64,000 nt of DNA. Source: Homarus americanus (lineage: Eukaryota; Arthropoda; Malacostraca; Decapoda; Nephropidae). The stretch's first letter is position 1; every line of letters begins with the position of its first letter. The translations under genes were made by a program, and so were the position numbers. The notes under the pieces were generated by a model, which saw nothing but the letters and a program-made list of their open reading frames with translations, was not told the DNA's origin and ran no database searches. Shown one piece after another: positions 22,571 through 34,124 of the stretch. Location: positions 8,533,009 through 8,597,008 of the forward strand of contig NW_024736071.1 in assembly GCF_018991925.1 (NCBI RefSeq), given 5' to 3'.

Positions 22571-23169
22571 TGTGTGTGTGTGGGAGGTGAGGTTCTGAGG
22601 ACGTGTACAGGTGTTAGCTATACATGAGAGGTAAATCCAGGCAGATAAGGTGACGCACTGAAGGCGGTGGATAGGAGTAGGGTGAGGGTAGAGGAGGGGT
22701 GGGGGCTAGGGTGAGCTAAGGGAGGAGGGTAGGGGCTAGGGCAGGTGAGAATGGAGTGAGTGGGGCTAAGGGTGGGGCTAAGGTGAATGGGGCTAGGGTG
22801 GGGGGGCTGAGTAGAGGTGGGGCTAAGGTGGGTGGGGGGCGAAGGTAACTGGGGCTAGGTTAGGGTGTGGTGTGGAAGGACGTGGTATGGGAGGGCAGTG
22901 GTGGAGGTTATTAAAAAAAAAAATGGAAAGGAGAAAGGTGATGGGATAGGAGTAAGGGTATATAAGGAGAAGAAGAACGACAACAAAAGGGGGGTCAGAG
23001 AGAAGGGTGGGAGAAGGCAGGGGGGGGGGGAGAAGATAAGAGGGGGGGGGAAATAAAGGGAGAGAAATTAAGGTTAGTAAAATAAGGGAAGAGGTAGGAG
23101 AGAAAATAAGGGAAATTAAAGGAATAAAGTAGTGGCGAAAGGAGGAAGAAGGAGAAAGAGGAAGTAGTG
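22571..23169. repeat. GT run plus G/A-rich degenerate repeats
   Basis: A GTGTGT run at about 22564-22582, a short mixed segment, then GGGGCTAAGGTG/GGGGCTAGGG repeats (about 22680-22860) and A/G-rich sequence to 23169. Confidence 0.85.
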
Positions 23170-24235
23170 ACGGAGAGAAGAGGATAAGGGTGATAACAGG
23201 TGGGAGAGAGAGGGTGCAGGTGTAAGAGGGGTGAAGAGAGAGGGTGATAACAGAGAGGGTGATAACAGGTGCGAGGTGTGGAGAGAGAGGTGATAACAGT
23301 AACAGGTGTAGAGAAAGTGATAACAGAGAGAGTGATAACAGGTGTGGAGAGGGTGATGAGAGGTGATGGATAACAGGGTGTGGGAGAGAGAGGGTGATAA
23401 CAGGTGTGGGAGAGAGAGGGGTGATACAGGTGGGGAGAGAGAGGGTGATAACAGGTGAGAGAGAGGGTGATAACAGGTGTGGAGAGAGGGTGATAACAGG
23501 TGTGAGAGAGAGGGTGACAGGGTGGGGAGAGAGAGAGAGGGTGTGAGAGAGAGGTGTGATAACAGGTGGGAGAGAGAGGGTGATAACAGGTGAGAGAGAG
23601 GGGTGAGACAACAGGTGGGAGAGAGAGGGGAGGAACAGGTGGAGAAGAGGGTGATGATGAACAGGTGTGTGGAGAGGAGAGGTGATGAGAACAGGTGTGG
23701 GAGAGAGAGAGGGTGATAACAGAGAGAGAGGGTGATAACAGGTGTGGGTAGATCGAGGGTGTGGAGATAACAGGTGGGGAGAGGGTGATAACAGGTGTAA
23801 CAGAGGGTGATAACAGGTGAGAGAGAGGGGGTGAGAACAGTGTGGAGAGAGAGGAGATGATAGAGAGAGAGGGTGGTGTGGAGAGAGGGGTGATAACAGG
23901 TGTGAGGGTGAACAGGTGTGTGGGAGAGGATAGCAGGTGTGAGAGGGTGATGACAGGTGTGGCAGGTGGAGAGAGAGAGGAGGGTGATAGGACAGGTGTA
24001 GAGAGGGTGATAACAGGTGTGATAACAGGTGTGGGAGAGGGTGATAACAGGTGATGAACAGGTGTGAGAGAGAGAGTGATAACAGGTAAGGAGGTGATAA
24101 CAGGGTGTAAGGGAGAGGGTGATAACAGGTGTGAGGGAGAGGGTGATAACAGGTGTGAGGGAGAGAGTGATAACAGGTGTGGAGAGAGGGGGTGATAACA
24201 GGTGTGAGGGAGAGGGTGATAACAGGTAGAGGAGG
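23170..24235. repeat. 24-26 bp minisatellite with GATAACAGGTGTG core
   Basis: Units of GGTGATAACAGGTGTG plus GGAGAGAGA; the distal part has an exact 24-bp spacing (24121, 24145, 24169). Minus-strand Ser/Leu/Pro/His frames of 262 and 391 codons (22823-24291) derive from it. Confidence 0.96.
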
Positions 24236-24985
24236 GTATGCCAGTGGTCAGATGTCACAAAAAACGTCCCCCTGTCAGTATATTTCAACATTTGGCCTTT
24301 ACATATATCTAAATATTTAACACCAATTAAATAAAGTATATAAAAACATAATAAACGCCATTTTTTATATTAATACAAAAATGTCTTAATTAAAATATTA
24401 TCAAACAATCTATTCAAAAGTGCAACAAAATAGATAAATTAAATTAATATATGGAAAATGAGTTCAGTTATCCCTGGAAAATATTTTTTCAGAGACTGGG
24501 GATCAGTACACCTTAATTTTTCATTGATTTCCTCTGTTACAACCTTTAACAATCTCGTTGAAGGGCCGCTATCATCACTGACGAAGGCTGAGCCACTTGT
24601 TAACAGGTAAGAACAAGCGTGAGGCGTGAAGCAACAAGCTCTAACAAGCGCCAATACCTTAATATGTCACTGCAGGTCTCACTTTCAACATAGAAACCTC
24701 AAGTTCCCCCACGCTCATGTGGACGACTCTACTGCGAAGTGAACATAAAGTTATGATTTTATATTGTATTTTTTAGATAAATTTTCGTGTGGTGGTGTTA
24801 GCTCAAGACACTCATGTTAAGAATTACTGAAGTGTTCTGGACGAGCGGGTGTTAGTAAAAGTTTTTGTGTTTTAGCCTCGCATCATAGGGAAGATTCATT
24901 AACAGATCTGGGTCAGGACTCCGTGTTTGTCTGTAGTCGTGTGCTTACTCCTACAAGATGTGAGGGAAGGAGTACAAGACCTCTG
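24236..24985. other. Single-copy AT-rich stretch, doubtful minus-strand frame
   Basis: A 71-codon minus frame at 24439-24654 (beginning MALVRACCFTPHACSYLL, ending EINEKLRC...LIFHILI) has non-repetitive protein-like composition, but I recognise no family and see no supporting exon. It may be a decayed transposon or chance. Confidence 0.2.
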
Positions 24986-24987
24986 TA

Positions 24988-25208
24988 ATCCAAGGTGATG
25001 GTAAACTATAGATGTAACGTGCGTATCTCTCAGTCATAAGTCAAGGGTTCGAATTCTGCTTGGCCCGGACACACGTAAGAAGGGTGTTTATCCAGTGTGA
25101 CATGACCAAACATCACAGGTTTCTCGGAGTCTGGTTTCCTCCTGTACTAACGCTGGATAGACCAACCGCCCATACGGCTAGTAAGCTGATAAGTGGTGAA
25201 CATTACAA
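24988..25208 (+). mobile_element. tRNA-derived SINE, second family
   Basis: A tRNA-like head (about 24990-25063) has complementary ends CCAAG and CTTGG, an A-box-like region near 25000-25020 and a clear pol III B box GGTTCGAATTC at 25046-25056. The body includes GTGTGACATGACCAAACATC, GGTTTCTCGGAGTCTGG, TTTCCTCCTGTACTAACGC and GCTAGTAAGCTGATAAGTGG. The TTTCTC..GGTTTCCTCC pattern recalls central domains shared by some broad SINE superfamilies (Deu-type); that comparison is from memory and uncertain. It shares no body sequence with the SINE at 14836 and 59917. Confidence 0.65.
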
Positions 25209-25971
25209 AAAAGGTGAATAGGTAGTACTTGTATTAAGTATTATGACAGGTACAGTACACGAACTCACTCCCACTATATGCTACACATGCGTCACTGTCA
25301 GTCTGTTTGTCTCTCCCAAGCAACTACTTAAGAAGAAAATAATCTAATAATAAGAAAATAAATAAATGCCAGTAAATATTGATAACAGTATTAAAGTTCA
25401 TAGATACTCAAATAACTTAATTTACTCAGTAATTTTATTCACATGTACATTTAGTTTATAATGAACCTTGACTATTTTGGACAAGCTTGGACCAAACCAG
25501 TGTTGCGATATATTCTGAGGAACTTTATTCAGAGAGATCAGTAAACATGTTAAGGTTTAGGTAGACACAACATCTACAGTAATTCCCACGACGTGACAAA
25601 GCGATGACTCGGTATGAATGATGTTTGTTATATACAGGAGATAGTATAGTAGGTACTGTGCTCTCAGTAATGGGAGTCAGGCAGCTTCATAATCGCCAAC
25701 AACACAAAGTATCTACGAAGCTGAATTAATGTTCCCAAAAGCTCGAGTGTCACGACCAATCCAACTCTATGTGACAAGAGTTTCTTAATGATGTGGACAG
25801 TTTAACACTAATTACAGTAAAACAGGAATGTACAGTACATCAGAGTACTTCACAGTAGAGTTCCGTACAGTAGAGTACTGTACTACTCCCAGGCCTCTAA
25901 AATTTACCAGTAAAAAAAAAAGAAGTCCATCACTTATTTACCAAACAATTAAAAAATTATTTTAATCTGCG
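25209..25971. other. Single-copy AT-rich stretch
   Basis: No gene recognised. A GTACAGTA-rich patch at about 25826-25882 repeats the word five times. Confidence 0.4.
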
Positions 25972-25990
25972 TAAATAAATAAATAAATAA

Positions 25991-26080
<90 letters not shown>
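25972..26080. repeat. (AAAT)n(AT)n compound microsatellite
   Basis: AAAT repeats to about 25996, then an uninterrupted AT run to 26080. Confidence 0.98.
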
Positions 26081-26083
<3 letters not shown>

Positions 26084-26577
26084 CTGGGTTCCAACACTGG
26101 TAGGAGACATACTCCACCTCGGTGTCTACGAAATTAATAATGTAAACCAGGAATACGGAAGCCACAGTATATTCCGATCGTAAAGCTGGCCACAAATTCT
26201 CACAGATTCGTATGTTGATTTTTTCCAGCTGAATAAGTGACGGAAAAACGCATCCAGTTATTGTAAAGCCTCTATGAAATTTCGACCCCATTGTGTTTTG
26301 TTATCTTTGTGTTTAACATAAGGTAGTTAGTAACTTCCTTACAGCAAGAGTTAAGAGAAAAAATAAAGGAAGCACTACTTGAGAATACAGGCGAAGAATC
26401 ATTAGTGAATTTAATTTTATTTCGGCGTGTCAGAAACAACAGTACAGGTATGAAGGTCTCAGAGTGACGACAGTGTACACACACACCAGCCGGGATCAGT
26501 GTCCACTGTCTTGTACACATTATATATACTGTACTAATATTAGTTTCCCTCACATCAGAACTATACACAATACATTA
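26081..26577. other. Single-copy stretch
   Basis: No gene recognised; a 98-codon minus frame at 26272-26568 has no visible domain. Confidence 0.35.
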
Positions 26578-26578
26578 C

Positions 26579-26613
<35 letters not shown>

Positions 26614-26616
26614 TAT
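26578..26616. repeat. (ATT)n microsatellite
   Basis: Short ATT run without a recognisable LINE tail on either side. Confidence 0.96.
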
Positions 26617-26769
26617 CATGAGACACAAGCGGCAGGTTCCCCATAGTAATGAACGTGACCAAGGTGAGGGCATCATCACCCCAACAGCACCAGAGACTAA
26701 AGACGATGATTCTGGTGTTGGAGGTGGCAGGTGATAGGCCAGCATGTACCTAATGTTTCATAAGTGATT

Positions 26770-26770
<1 letters not shown>

Positions 26771-26801
<31 letters not shown>

Positions 26802-26895
26802 TGTATGTATGTATGTATGTATGTATGTGTGTATGTATGTTATTTATCTATCTATTAATTTTATCTATCTATCTATCTATCTATTTATCTATCTG
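26771..26895. repeat. (TATG)n and (TCTA)n microsatellites
   Basis: TATG repeats to about 26840, a short spacer, then TCTA repeats at about 26858-26895. Confidence 0.97.
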
Positions 26896-27757
26896 ATAAA
26901 CATTTTTCAAACCCAATATCTTTGCGTGCCAACAACAATAATAACTCTCAGTATATTTCAAAACCAAGATCTACTTTTTCCGTGTTACGTGGATGTGTGT
27001 TCGTCAATCCATCCTGCGGTCTGTTTACACTTGTGAGAAATCTTTACATTGACTAAAATCTTTTATATATTGAAACGGGAAAATCAATGAGCAATTACGT
27101 ACTTCCTAAATTCTCAGTAATATTCTCAAGCTCCATAAATAATGACATTTCTGTACGGATAAACAAATTTGTTATATGTATATCATAATATAATACCCGT
27201 AGTATTTGTATTTTCTGTTAATTATGTAGGTAATTCTTTATTAACTAAAATTTTAGTTTTTGTTTTATTAATAGTAGGAGTCTGTGTAATATTTCTACTG
27301 TGAATTGAATTTTCCAGAATTTTTCTTGACGACAGTTCATCACACCCGGTCTTTGGAGTTAAGAAAAGAAAAGAAAAATAAGAATAGGAAAAATAAGAAC
27401 AAGACAAAGAAAACAGAGAGAGAGAATACAACAAACACATCCTAAGAACACATTAAATTAAACTCTCTTACAAAAAAAAAAAATCCTAAAAAAAAATCAT
27501 CAACTAACACCTAACAAGTTTAAAATATTTTAATAATTCATTTTACAGTAAGTTCTTCTTGGACTAAAAAAAAATCGAGGAAAAAATAATGGTCACAATA
27601 TCATTACTACGAATTTAATAACATCACTTTTTTTCTGGCACAAAAACATGAAGAATTAAGGGGGACGGAGAGGCTTAGTGGACTCATCTCTCTTTTAACA
27701 CAGGCATATTTTTTTTGCGTGTAGGTTGCAGGTTGAGCGTGTTGCAGACCAGAGAAA
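26896..27757. other. Single-copy AT-rich stretch
   Basis: No gene or element recognised; several poly-A runs of 8-11 near 27470-27570. Confidence 0.4.
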
Positions 27758-27768
27758 ATATATATATA

Positions 27769-27822
<54 letters not shown>
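27758..27822. repeat. (TA)n microsatellite
   Basis: TA run with one TCTA interruption. Confidence 0.98.
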
Positions 27823-27824
<2 letters not shown>

Positions 27825-27879
27825 AACAAGAGAAGAGGAGATATAGAGTGTAATTGTGTAGGTGAGATGGATGTGGAGA

Positions 27880-28285
27880 GAGGGTGTGTATAGGTGGCTG
27901 GAGGAAGGAGTTTTGAGGGAGGGTGGGGGGGTGTGGGTGTGTTCAGGATAGGTGAGAGGGTGGTAATGAAGGTGGGGTGTGGGTGGGAGGGGGTAATGAA
28001 GGTGGGGTGTTGGAGGAGGGGTAATGGAAAGTGGGGGTGTGGGTGGAGGGGTTACCGAAGGTGGGGGTGGTGGAGGGGGTTACGAAGGGGTGTTGGAGGA
28101 GGGGTAATGAAAGGGGGGTGGGTGGAGGGGTTACAAGGTGGGGTGTGTGGTGAGGGTTAATGAAGGTGGGGTGTTGGAGGAGGGGGAAAATGGTATGGGT
28201 GTGGGGTGGGGGGGGTGAAGGTGGGGTGCTGGAGGAGGGGGTAATGAAGGTGGGGTGTTGAAGGAGGGGGTAATTAAGATGGAGG
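27880..28285. repeat. G-rich ~27-bp minisatellite
   Basis: Units combining GTAATGAAGGTGGGGTG with TTGGAGGAGGGG. Several runs of four or more G per unit on the plus strand. Confidence 0.94.
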
Positions 28286-28295
28286 TAGGAGTCTA

Positions 28296-28660
28296 TCTAC
28301 TATCTACCCCCCCTCTTTCTCTCTCTCTGTCTCTCTATTATTCCCCTCTCCATCTCCTCTTCACCTCACACTTTTACCCATCAACTCCTTCACCTCCTAC
28401 CTCCTCCTCTCCTTTCCTCTTGCCCCCTTTCTTTCTCCCTCTTTTCCATTCCTCCACCCGTTCCCTCTTACTTCATCCTCTTCCCCTCCTCCCCTTTTCG
28501 TCTATTAACCCCTTCTTCCCCCACCGTCTTCTTCCCCTGTCTTCTCCCCTTCCCCCATCATCTAACATCTTCTCCTTTATCCTCCCCTTCTTCCCTCCCT
28601 CCCTCCCTCGCTCCCCCATCCTTACCCTCCCCTCCATCCACTCCCCCACCCCCACCTCAC
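28296..28660. repeat. Pyrimidine-rich tract
   Basis: About 365 bp of nearly pure C/T sequence, directly following a G-rich array, so the strand skew flips within about 15 bp. Confidence 0.9.
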
Positions 28661-28974
28661 AGCTGGTGTGTGGAGTCGCCCTCATAAACCTCGGGGAGCA
28701 GTAATAAAGGCAGCCAGTGACTATCATTTGGGTGTTGATGTATTGAGCGACGTCTTCCAACAGTTCTCTAATTGTGCCACAAATGCCATTGTTGGTAAGT
28801 TACTGCCATGATCCCAAGGCTGGCAAATTATACGTGACGAACTGCCTGCCGTGTTTCTGGGAATCTCCGTCCGTCCGCCCCTCTCTGTACTCAGGGATTA
28901 ATGCTGCTGATGACCGTATGTGAGTACAGATAAGATTACGCGTGTGATTGGTAGTATGTGTGTGTGTGTGTGTG
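28661..28974. other. Single-copy stretch
   Basis: No gene recognised; a short GT run at about 28956-28974. Confidence 0.4.
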
Positions 28975-29370
28975 TACGATCCAGAGATGATTCACCAATG
29001 TTAATGGCCGCATGCGGAGTCAAGAGAGTTGATCGCGGTTTCTGATAGTGGCCGCATACGGGGCCAGAGATGATCTGGAACGCCTGGTGATGTTCGCGTG
29101 GGTGGCCAATGATGATCCGGCCACCTGATGATGGTGGTCGCATGCGGGGCTACAGACAATCTAGCCACCTGATGCTGATGGTCGCATGCGGAACTAGAGA
29201 TAATCGGACAACCTGATGATGATGGTCGTCTGCAAGGCTAGAGAAGATCCGGTCACCTGATGATGATAGTCGCATGCGGAGCTATAGACGATCCGGTCTC
29301 CTAATAATGATAGCCGCGTGTAGGCCCAGGGACCTGGTGGTAATGGTCGCATGCGGCAGTACAGTAGATC
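28975..29370. repeat. Diverged 44-bp tandem repeat with GCATGC
   Basis: About nine units spaced 44-45 bp (29138, 29182, 29226, 29270 for the TCGCATGCGG word). The shared order is GGTCGCATGCGG / GCTAGAGATGATCCGG / CACCTGATGATGAT. Copies differ at many positions, so this is an old array. Confidence 0.88.
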
Positions 29371-30042
29371 AACCAAGTGATAACGGCTTGTAAGATGACC
29401 CATTCTTGCGGCGTCTTACAAGTCATGATCCAATCAGTGATGACCAACATGGCTTCTGTCCACTACACTCCACAGTGAAACACCAAAGAACTAAGTGAAT
29501 CACTTACGACATTTACATTCTGATGAAAATAATATTAAACAGATAAATACAAGCATAAATAAAAGGGAGAAAATAGACGAAAATCAGGGAAAATCTGTAA
29601 AATTTCGTTTTCTCATAAAAACAAAAGTTCAGCGAGAAGAACTTTCATCATTTGAGTTCCCAAAATAATGACCAATAATTATGATTACCTAAATACCACA
29701 ATTATTCATTATACAGATGCTTATACATATCTCGACATTAGAATCAAATGTCATGGTAATACAAATTTATATTTCCATGATTAACATCTTCAAAAAACAC
29801 TACTTAAAATATCTTACATCCAGTACGAAAATATTTGTAGAGAGTTAGGGTGTGTAATACTTACATGGCTTATGGATGTACAGTCCCCTTCACTAGTGCG
29901 TTTACAGGGGCTCGTCATATAAACATTCGACAAATCATTACACTGAGATATTTGTTTCAATATTGATTTACCTTGATTCCATAATATGGGATGTTAACAA
30001 ACACAAGGCTGCAACACTGCACAAAACCTGACGAGTCCCTGT
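29371..30042. other. Single-copy AT-rich stretch
   Basis: No gene or element recognised. Confidence 0.4.
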
Positions 30043-30320
30043 AGACACATTACCACACAACACACTACCACACAACACACTACCACACAACACACTACCT
30101 CACAACACACTAACACACAACACACTACCTCAAAACACACTACCACACAGCACACTACCTCACAACACACTACCACACAACACACTACCACACAACACAC
30201 TACCACACAACACACTACCTCACAACACACTACCACACAACACACTACCACACAACACACTACCACACAACACATTACCTCACAACACACTACCACACAA
30301 CACACTACCTCACAACACAC
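30043..30320. repeat. 15-bp minisatellite running into an assembly gap
   Basis: Units CACACTACCACACAA at an exact 15-bp spacing, with CTCACAA and AACACAA variants. The array ends at the N block, so its true length is unknown. The minus frame of Cys/Val repeats (29994-30320) reflects the five-codon unit. Confidence 0.97.
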
Positions 30321-30420
30321 NNNNNNNNNNNNNNNNNNNNNNNNNNNNNNNNNNNNNNNNNNNNNNNNNNNNNNNNNNNNNNNNNNNNNNNNNNNNNNNN
30401 NNNNNNNNNNNNNNNNNNNN
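30321..30420. other. Assembly gap (100 N)
   Basis: One hundred N, the conventional length for a gap of unknown size. Confidence 1.
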
Positions 30421-30422
30421 GT

Positions 30423-30701
30423 TTGATGGCTGCCTGTTACCTACTACTTGCGGCAATGTGTTATGTTATCGTGTTGTGTTGCATCGTGTTCTTCACTGGA
30501 CATACTGTAGCCTGTCAATGTGTTGACTATAACGCGTACGGACCTCTTAAAATTACCTTTAATAGAACAGATGTGCCACTTCATGAACGTGATATTATTC
30601 GCTCAAGGAAAGTCGCTTGTATTACTGTATCTATTAAATGGAAATACTTAAAATGTCGTGAACAACTGCGAGGAGTAAATTTAACAACTTCTGGAAGATA
30701 A
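30423..30701 (+). CDS. Hypothetical 92-residue protein, doubtful
   Basis: A non-repetitive frame starting just after the gap. Residues 1-28 are strongly hydrophobic (MAACYLLLAAMCYVIVLCC within this part), resembling a signal peptide or membrane segment. They are followed by a Cys-containing polar part with one potential N-glycosylation site (NRT). I recognise no family. No splice context can be assessed because the upstream side is missing in the gap. It could equally be chance in a sequence of average composition; the call is a lead, not an annotation of function. Confidence 0.15.
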   Translation: MMAACYLLLAAMCYVIVLCCIVFFTGHTVACQCVDYNAYGPLKITFNRTDVPLHERDIIRSRKVACITVSIKWKYLKCREQLRGVNLTTSGR

Positions 30702-30888
30702 GAGAAGGAATAATTTGCCATGTTTGGTGTAGCGCTGAGGACCCGCCTTGTTGTTATGGCCAGTATTGGGGGCATACCTCTACTCAAGCAGCACAACGGG
30801 GAAGAACTATTAGTGGAATGGACACGGAAAAATTCATACCTGCAGCCATAGATTGTTGATATCAACACACCACCACAGAACGCACACA

Positions 30889-30945
30889 TATATATATATA
30901 CAAGTATATATATATGTATATATATACACATGTATATATATACAA

Positions 30946-30999
<54 letters not shown>

Positions 31000-31009
31000 A
31001 TATATACAT

Positions 31010-31061
<52 letters not shown>

Positions 31062-31069
31062 ATATATAC

Positions 31070-31138
<69 letters not shown>

Positions 31139-31142
31139 ATAT

Positions 31143-31203
<61 letters not shown>

Positions 31204-31217
31204 ATATATGTATATAT

Positions 31218-31299
<82 letters not shown>
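30889..31299. repeat. Compound TA satellite with ACATGT spacers
   Basis: About 410 bp of TATATA interrupted by TACATGTA and TACAAGTA words, some spaced by TATATATA to form a cryptic ~18-20 bp repeat. The region is almost self-complementary, so open Tyr/Ile frames appear on both strands and are not genes. Confidence 0.96.
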
Positions 31300-32734
31300 C
31301 ACCGAATGAATATAAATCTAATTTTACCGGGAGGAGCGACAAAGCCAATATGTTTTGCTATTCCCAATGCGTAACACAGGACCTGGGAGCTTTAAACTTC
31401 CATGGAAATCCATTGTAAAACCTGCAAGAGTATTAAAAATTTAAACTTATTCAGAAACTCACGCAAGTAAAATTATAGCAATTGGAAAAGTTTTAAACAT
31501 TTATAGCCACGATAACACAGTCATGAGAATGGATGTGACCAGATGGCGGGTCTGGCCAAGATCTTGGGCTGGTGTATCTTAAGTTATGTCTCTATAATGC
31601 TGTGTATACTGAGCAGCCTCAAGGGCTCTCGTATGAATGAGTTATCTCTCAATACCGAGGTAAAAATTGAGTACCATTAGATGAGTATATTGTGCATTAA
31701 GAGCGTAACAAAGTGAGGTATTTCACCGACTCTTAGTACAGTAAATGGATGCGCCTGAAGTCCGGGATATTATTCACTTAAAAGTTGTTTCTCAGTGTAA
31801 TTGCGTGGTTAGATATACTGTTCCCTCCCTTCCATTCTTCTGTATAATCACGTAGAGATAATACAGAGACTAGCAGCGGAGGACAGTCACTGTCATCCTA
31901 CACGGAACGATTACCATGTCGATCGTCACTCAGTGAGGTTGACTGTACAGTACCTATTGTACTGCTGTACACCTCCAGTAAATCCCAACTCTTGTGGATA
32001 TTTACAGGTAAACTTCCTGGATCCCATCGTCAATAGATGAAGTGATTTTTTATTACTTAGAGACTGCCTTGACCCTGGCGACTGGATCTTCAAGTATGAG
32101 AAAAGCGAAAGTGGGTCCCGTGAGCATGACTGCCCGTTCAGGACAGTTCGGTTGTAATACACTGTATACTGAGCTTTAGGTACACAAGGAGGAAGCGTAG
32201 CCGGCACTATACTCGTCGGCTTTCACCTCCCCAATTTCAAACTTAGGTATCCATTTCCTTGAGGGTAGGCTGAAAGTACCTGGGACAAGAGTCGAGCATT
32301 ATAGCCACCCTCTTTGTTTGAAGTTACCCGAAACGGAGGCCAAAATCAGGTCAAACCATCGCCATGTGAAGGCTGACCTGTTGTAGCTGATCAAATTTGA
32401 CGTCATATCAGATTTGGAATAGATCTGCTTAGTTGTGTTACATGTCTTGGTACGAGAACTAGATCGAAAGAGTAGCTAATTCTCTCATATTAGTCAACAT
32501 ACGACGACAGGTTTTGGTGCGGGAGCCAACCTCGGCCTTAACCCGATTCAGGAATGAGTACTGGTGGTGTCAGAAGAACTGGTCCTGTCTTATAAACCGG
32601 TTTGTCCTGAGAATGGGTTTTATTGTCACTCCGCCAGATGGGCGCTAATGAGTGTAAGACAACACCTGCAGCGAACACCAAGATATGTAAATATACGCAG
32701 TTTATGGTCGTGTAGGTGTCAAGGTGTTATTATC
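31300..32734. other. Single-copy stretch, no gene recognised
   Basis: About 1.4 kb of mixed sequence. Frames of 93 codons (minus, 31926) and 94 codons (plus, 32564) show no domain. Confidence 0.45.
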
Positions 32735-33290
32735 ATGTGTGTCTGTACGTATTGTGACCATGCGTGTATGCAGGTATTGTGGCCATGTGCGTATTTAGAT
32801 ATTGTGTCCATGTGTATATGTAAGTATTGTGGCCATGTGTTTTTGTAGGTATTGTGGCCATGTACGTAATTAGTTGTTGTGAACACGTACATCACGTGTG
32901 TAACTATTGTGGACATGTACTGTACGCATGTATGTACTGTGAACATTTACGTGTATAGATATTGTGGATATGTACGTATGTTGGTATTGTGGACATGTAC
33001 GTGTATAGGTATTGTGGTCATGTACTGTATGTATGTACGTATTGTGGACATTTACGTTTGAAGGTATTATTGACATGTACGTACATAAGTTTATAGGTCT
33101 TGTGCCTATATATGTATGAACGTATTGTGGACAAGTAAGTGTGTTGGTATTGTAGGCATGTAAGTATTGATGGTATGTGTGTGTGTGAAAGAGAGGAAGG
33201 ATGTAATCATTGTAACCATGTACACATATAGTTACCATGGCCATGTAAGTATGTGACCACGTAGAAATACATTGATCATGTACGTATCCA
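32735..33290. repeat. Diverged ~27-bp tandem repeat
   Basis: Repeated GTATTGTGGACATGTACGTG-like units (variants TATTGTGGCCATGTG, TATTGTGAACATTTACG) over about 550 bp with length variation of 24-30 bp. Confidence 0.88.
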
Positions 33291-33479
33291 GGACTTATAG
33301 TGATATCCAGTTTTGATCTCCTGAGCTATTAAAACCTGTATGTGGGCCAAACAAATTACTTCCTCCCCCCACAAAAAAACAAAAACAACCAGTGGCAGTA
33401 AATAGATCGTGAATTATGAGCAATTCCCGTGAAACTTTACCAAGGAAATGACAATTACTGGTTCATTGTCTCTTAAAAA

Positions 33480-33775
33480 TGCACCCCTGGCCTCCACTTC
33501 CCATGTCCATTTATTTATACATTTCCCCTTCACCCGCTTCTATCTCCCCCTTTCTCCCTCTCTCACCTCCCACCCCCAATTCCCCTTTCTATGTCCCTCC
33601 ACATGTTCAATATACCTCTTCCCTAACGCTATGTACGTTCACTGCCCCTCACGGTCTTTATACATTCGTTATCTCACTGTTCTTCACGCCTTACGTACGG
33701 TACACTATCCCTCCCACTGCTTCTCTATGTTCACCACCTCTCACTCTCCACCCTCCCCCCTCCCTCAGGTCGGTT
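33480..33775. repeat. Pyrimidine-rich stretch
   Basis: C/T-rich sequence without a clear period, giving two overlapping plus frames (130 and 127 codons) that I reject as genes. Confidence 0.7.
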
Positions 33776-34027
33776 CAGTCTCCAAAACCCCAAGCTATAG
33801 TTTCAGTGCGCTTGCGACGCCATTTTATACAACAGGTTAATATGGGAGTTTACCTGAGATAATTAGATACTTTTTATCGTCATTAGAAGATGAAATAAAT
33901 CAACTTCAGAACATGACCTCTGTTATTATTGTGACTGATTATGTAAGACTAAAGACTAAGGGACGTGATGTATGTTTTGTTTCTGGGTTTGAATCTTAAA
34001 CGGGTAGTAATGTTGTTTGTGTATTCC

Positions 34028-34031
<4 letters not shown>

Positions 34032-34123
<92 letters not shown>

Positions 34124-34124
34124 A
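34032..34124. repeat. (TA)n(TG)n compound microsatellite
   Basis: TA run to about 34107, then a TG run to 34124, at the left edge of the retrotransposon region. Confidence 0.98.

Noticed and set aside
25040..25060. Functional tRNA gene
   Set aside because: Only the B box is clean and the rest of the cloverleaf is degenerate; a SINE head fits better.
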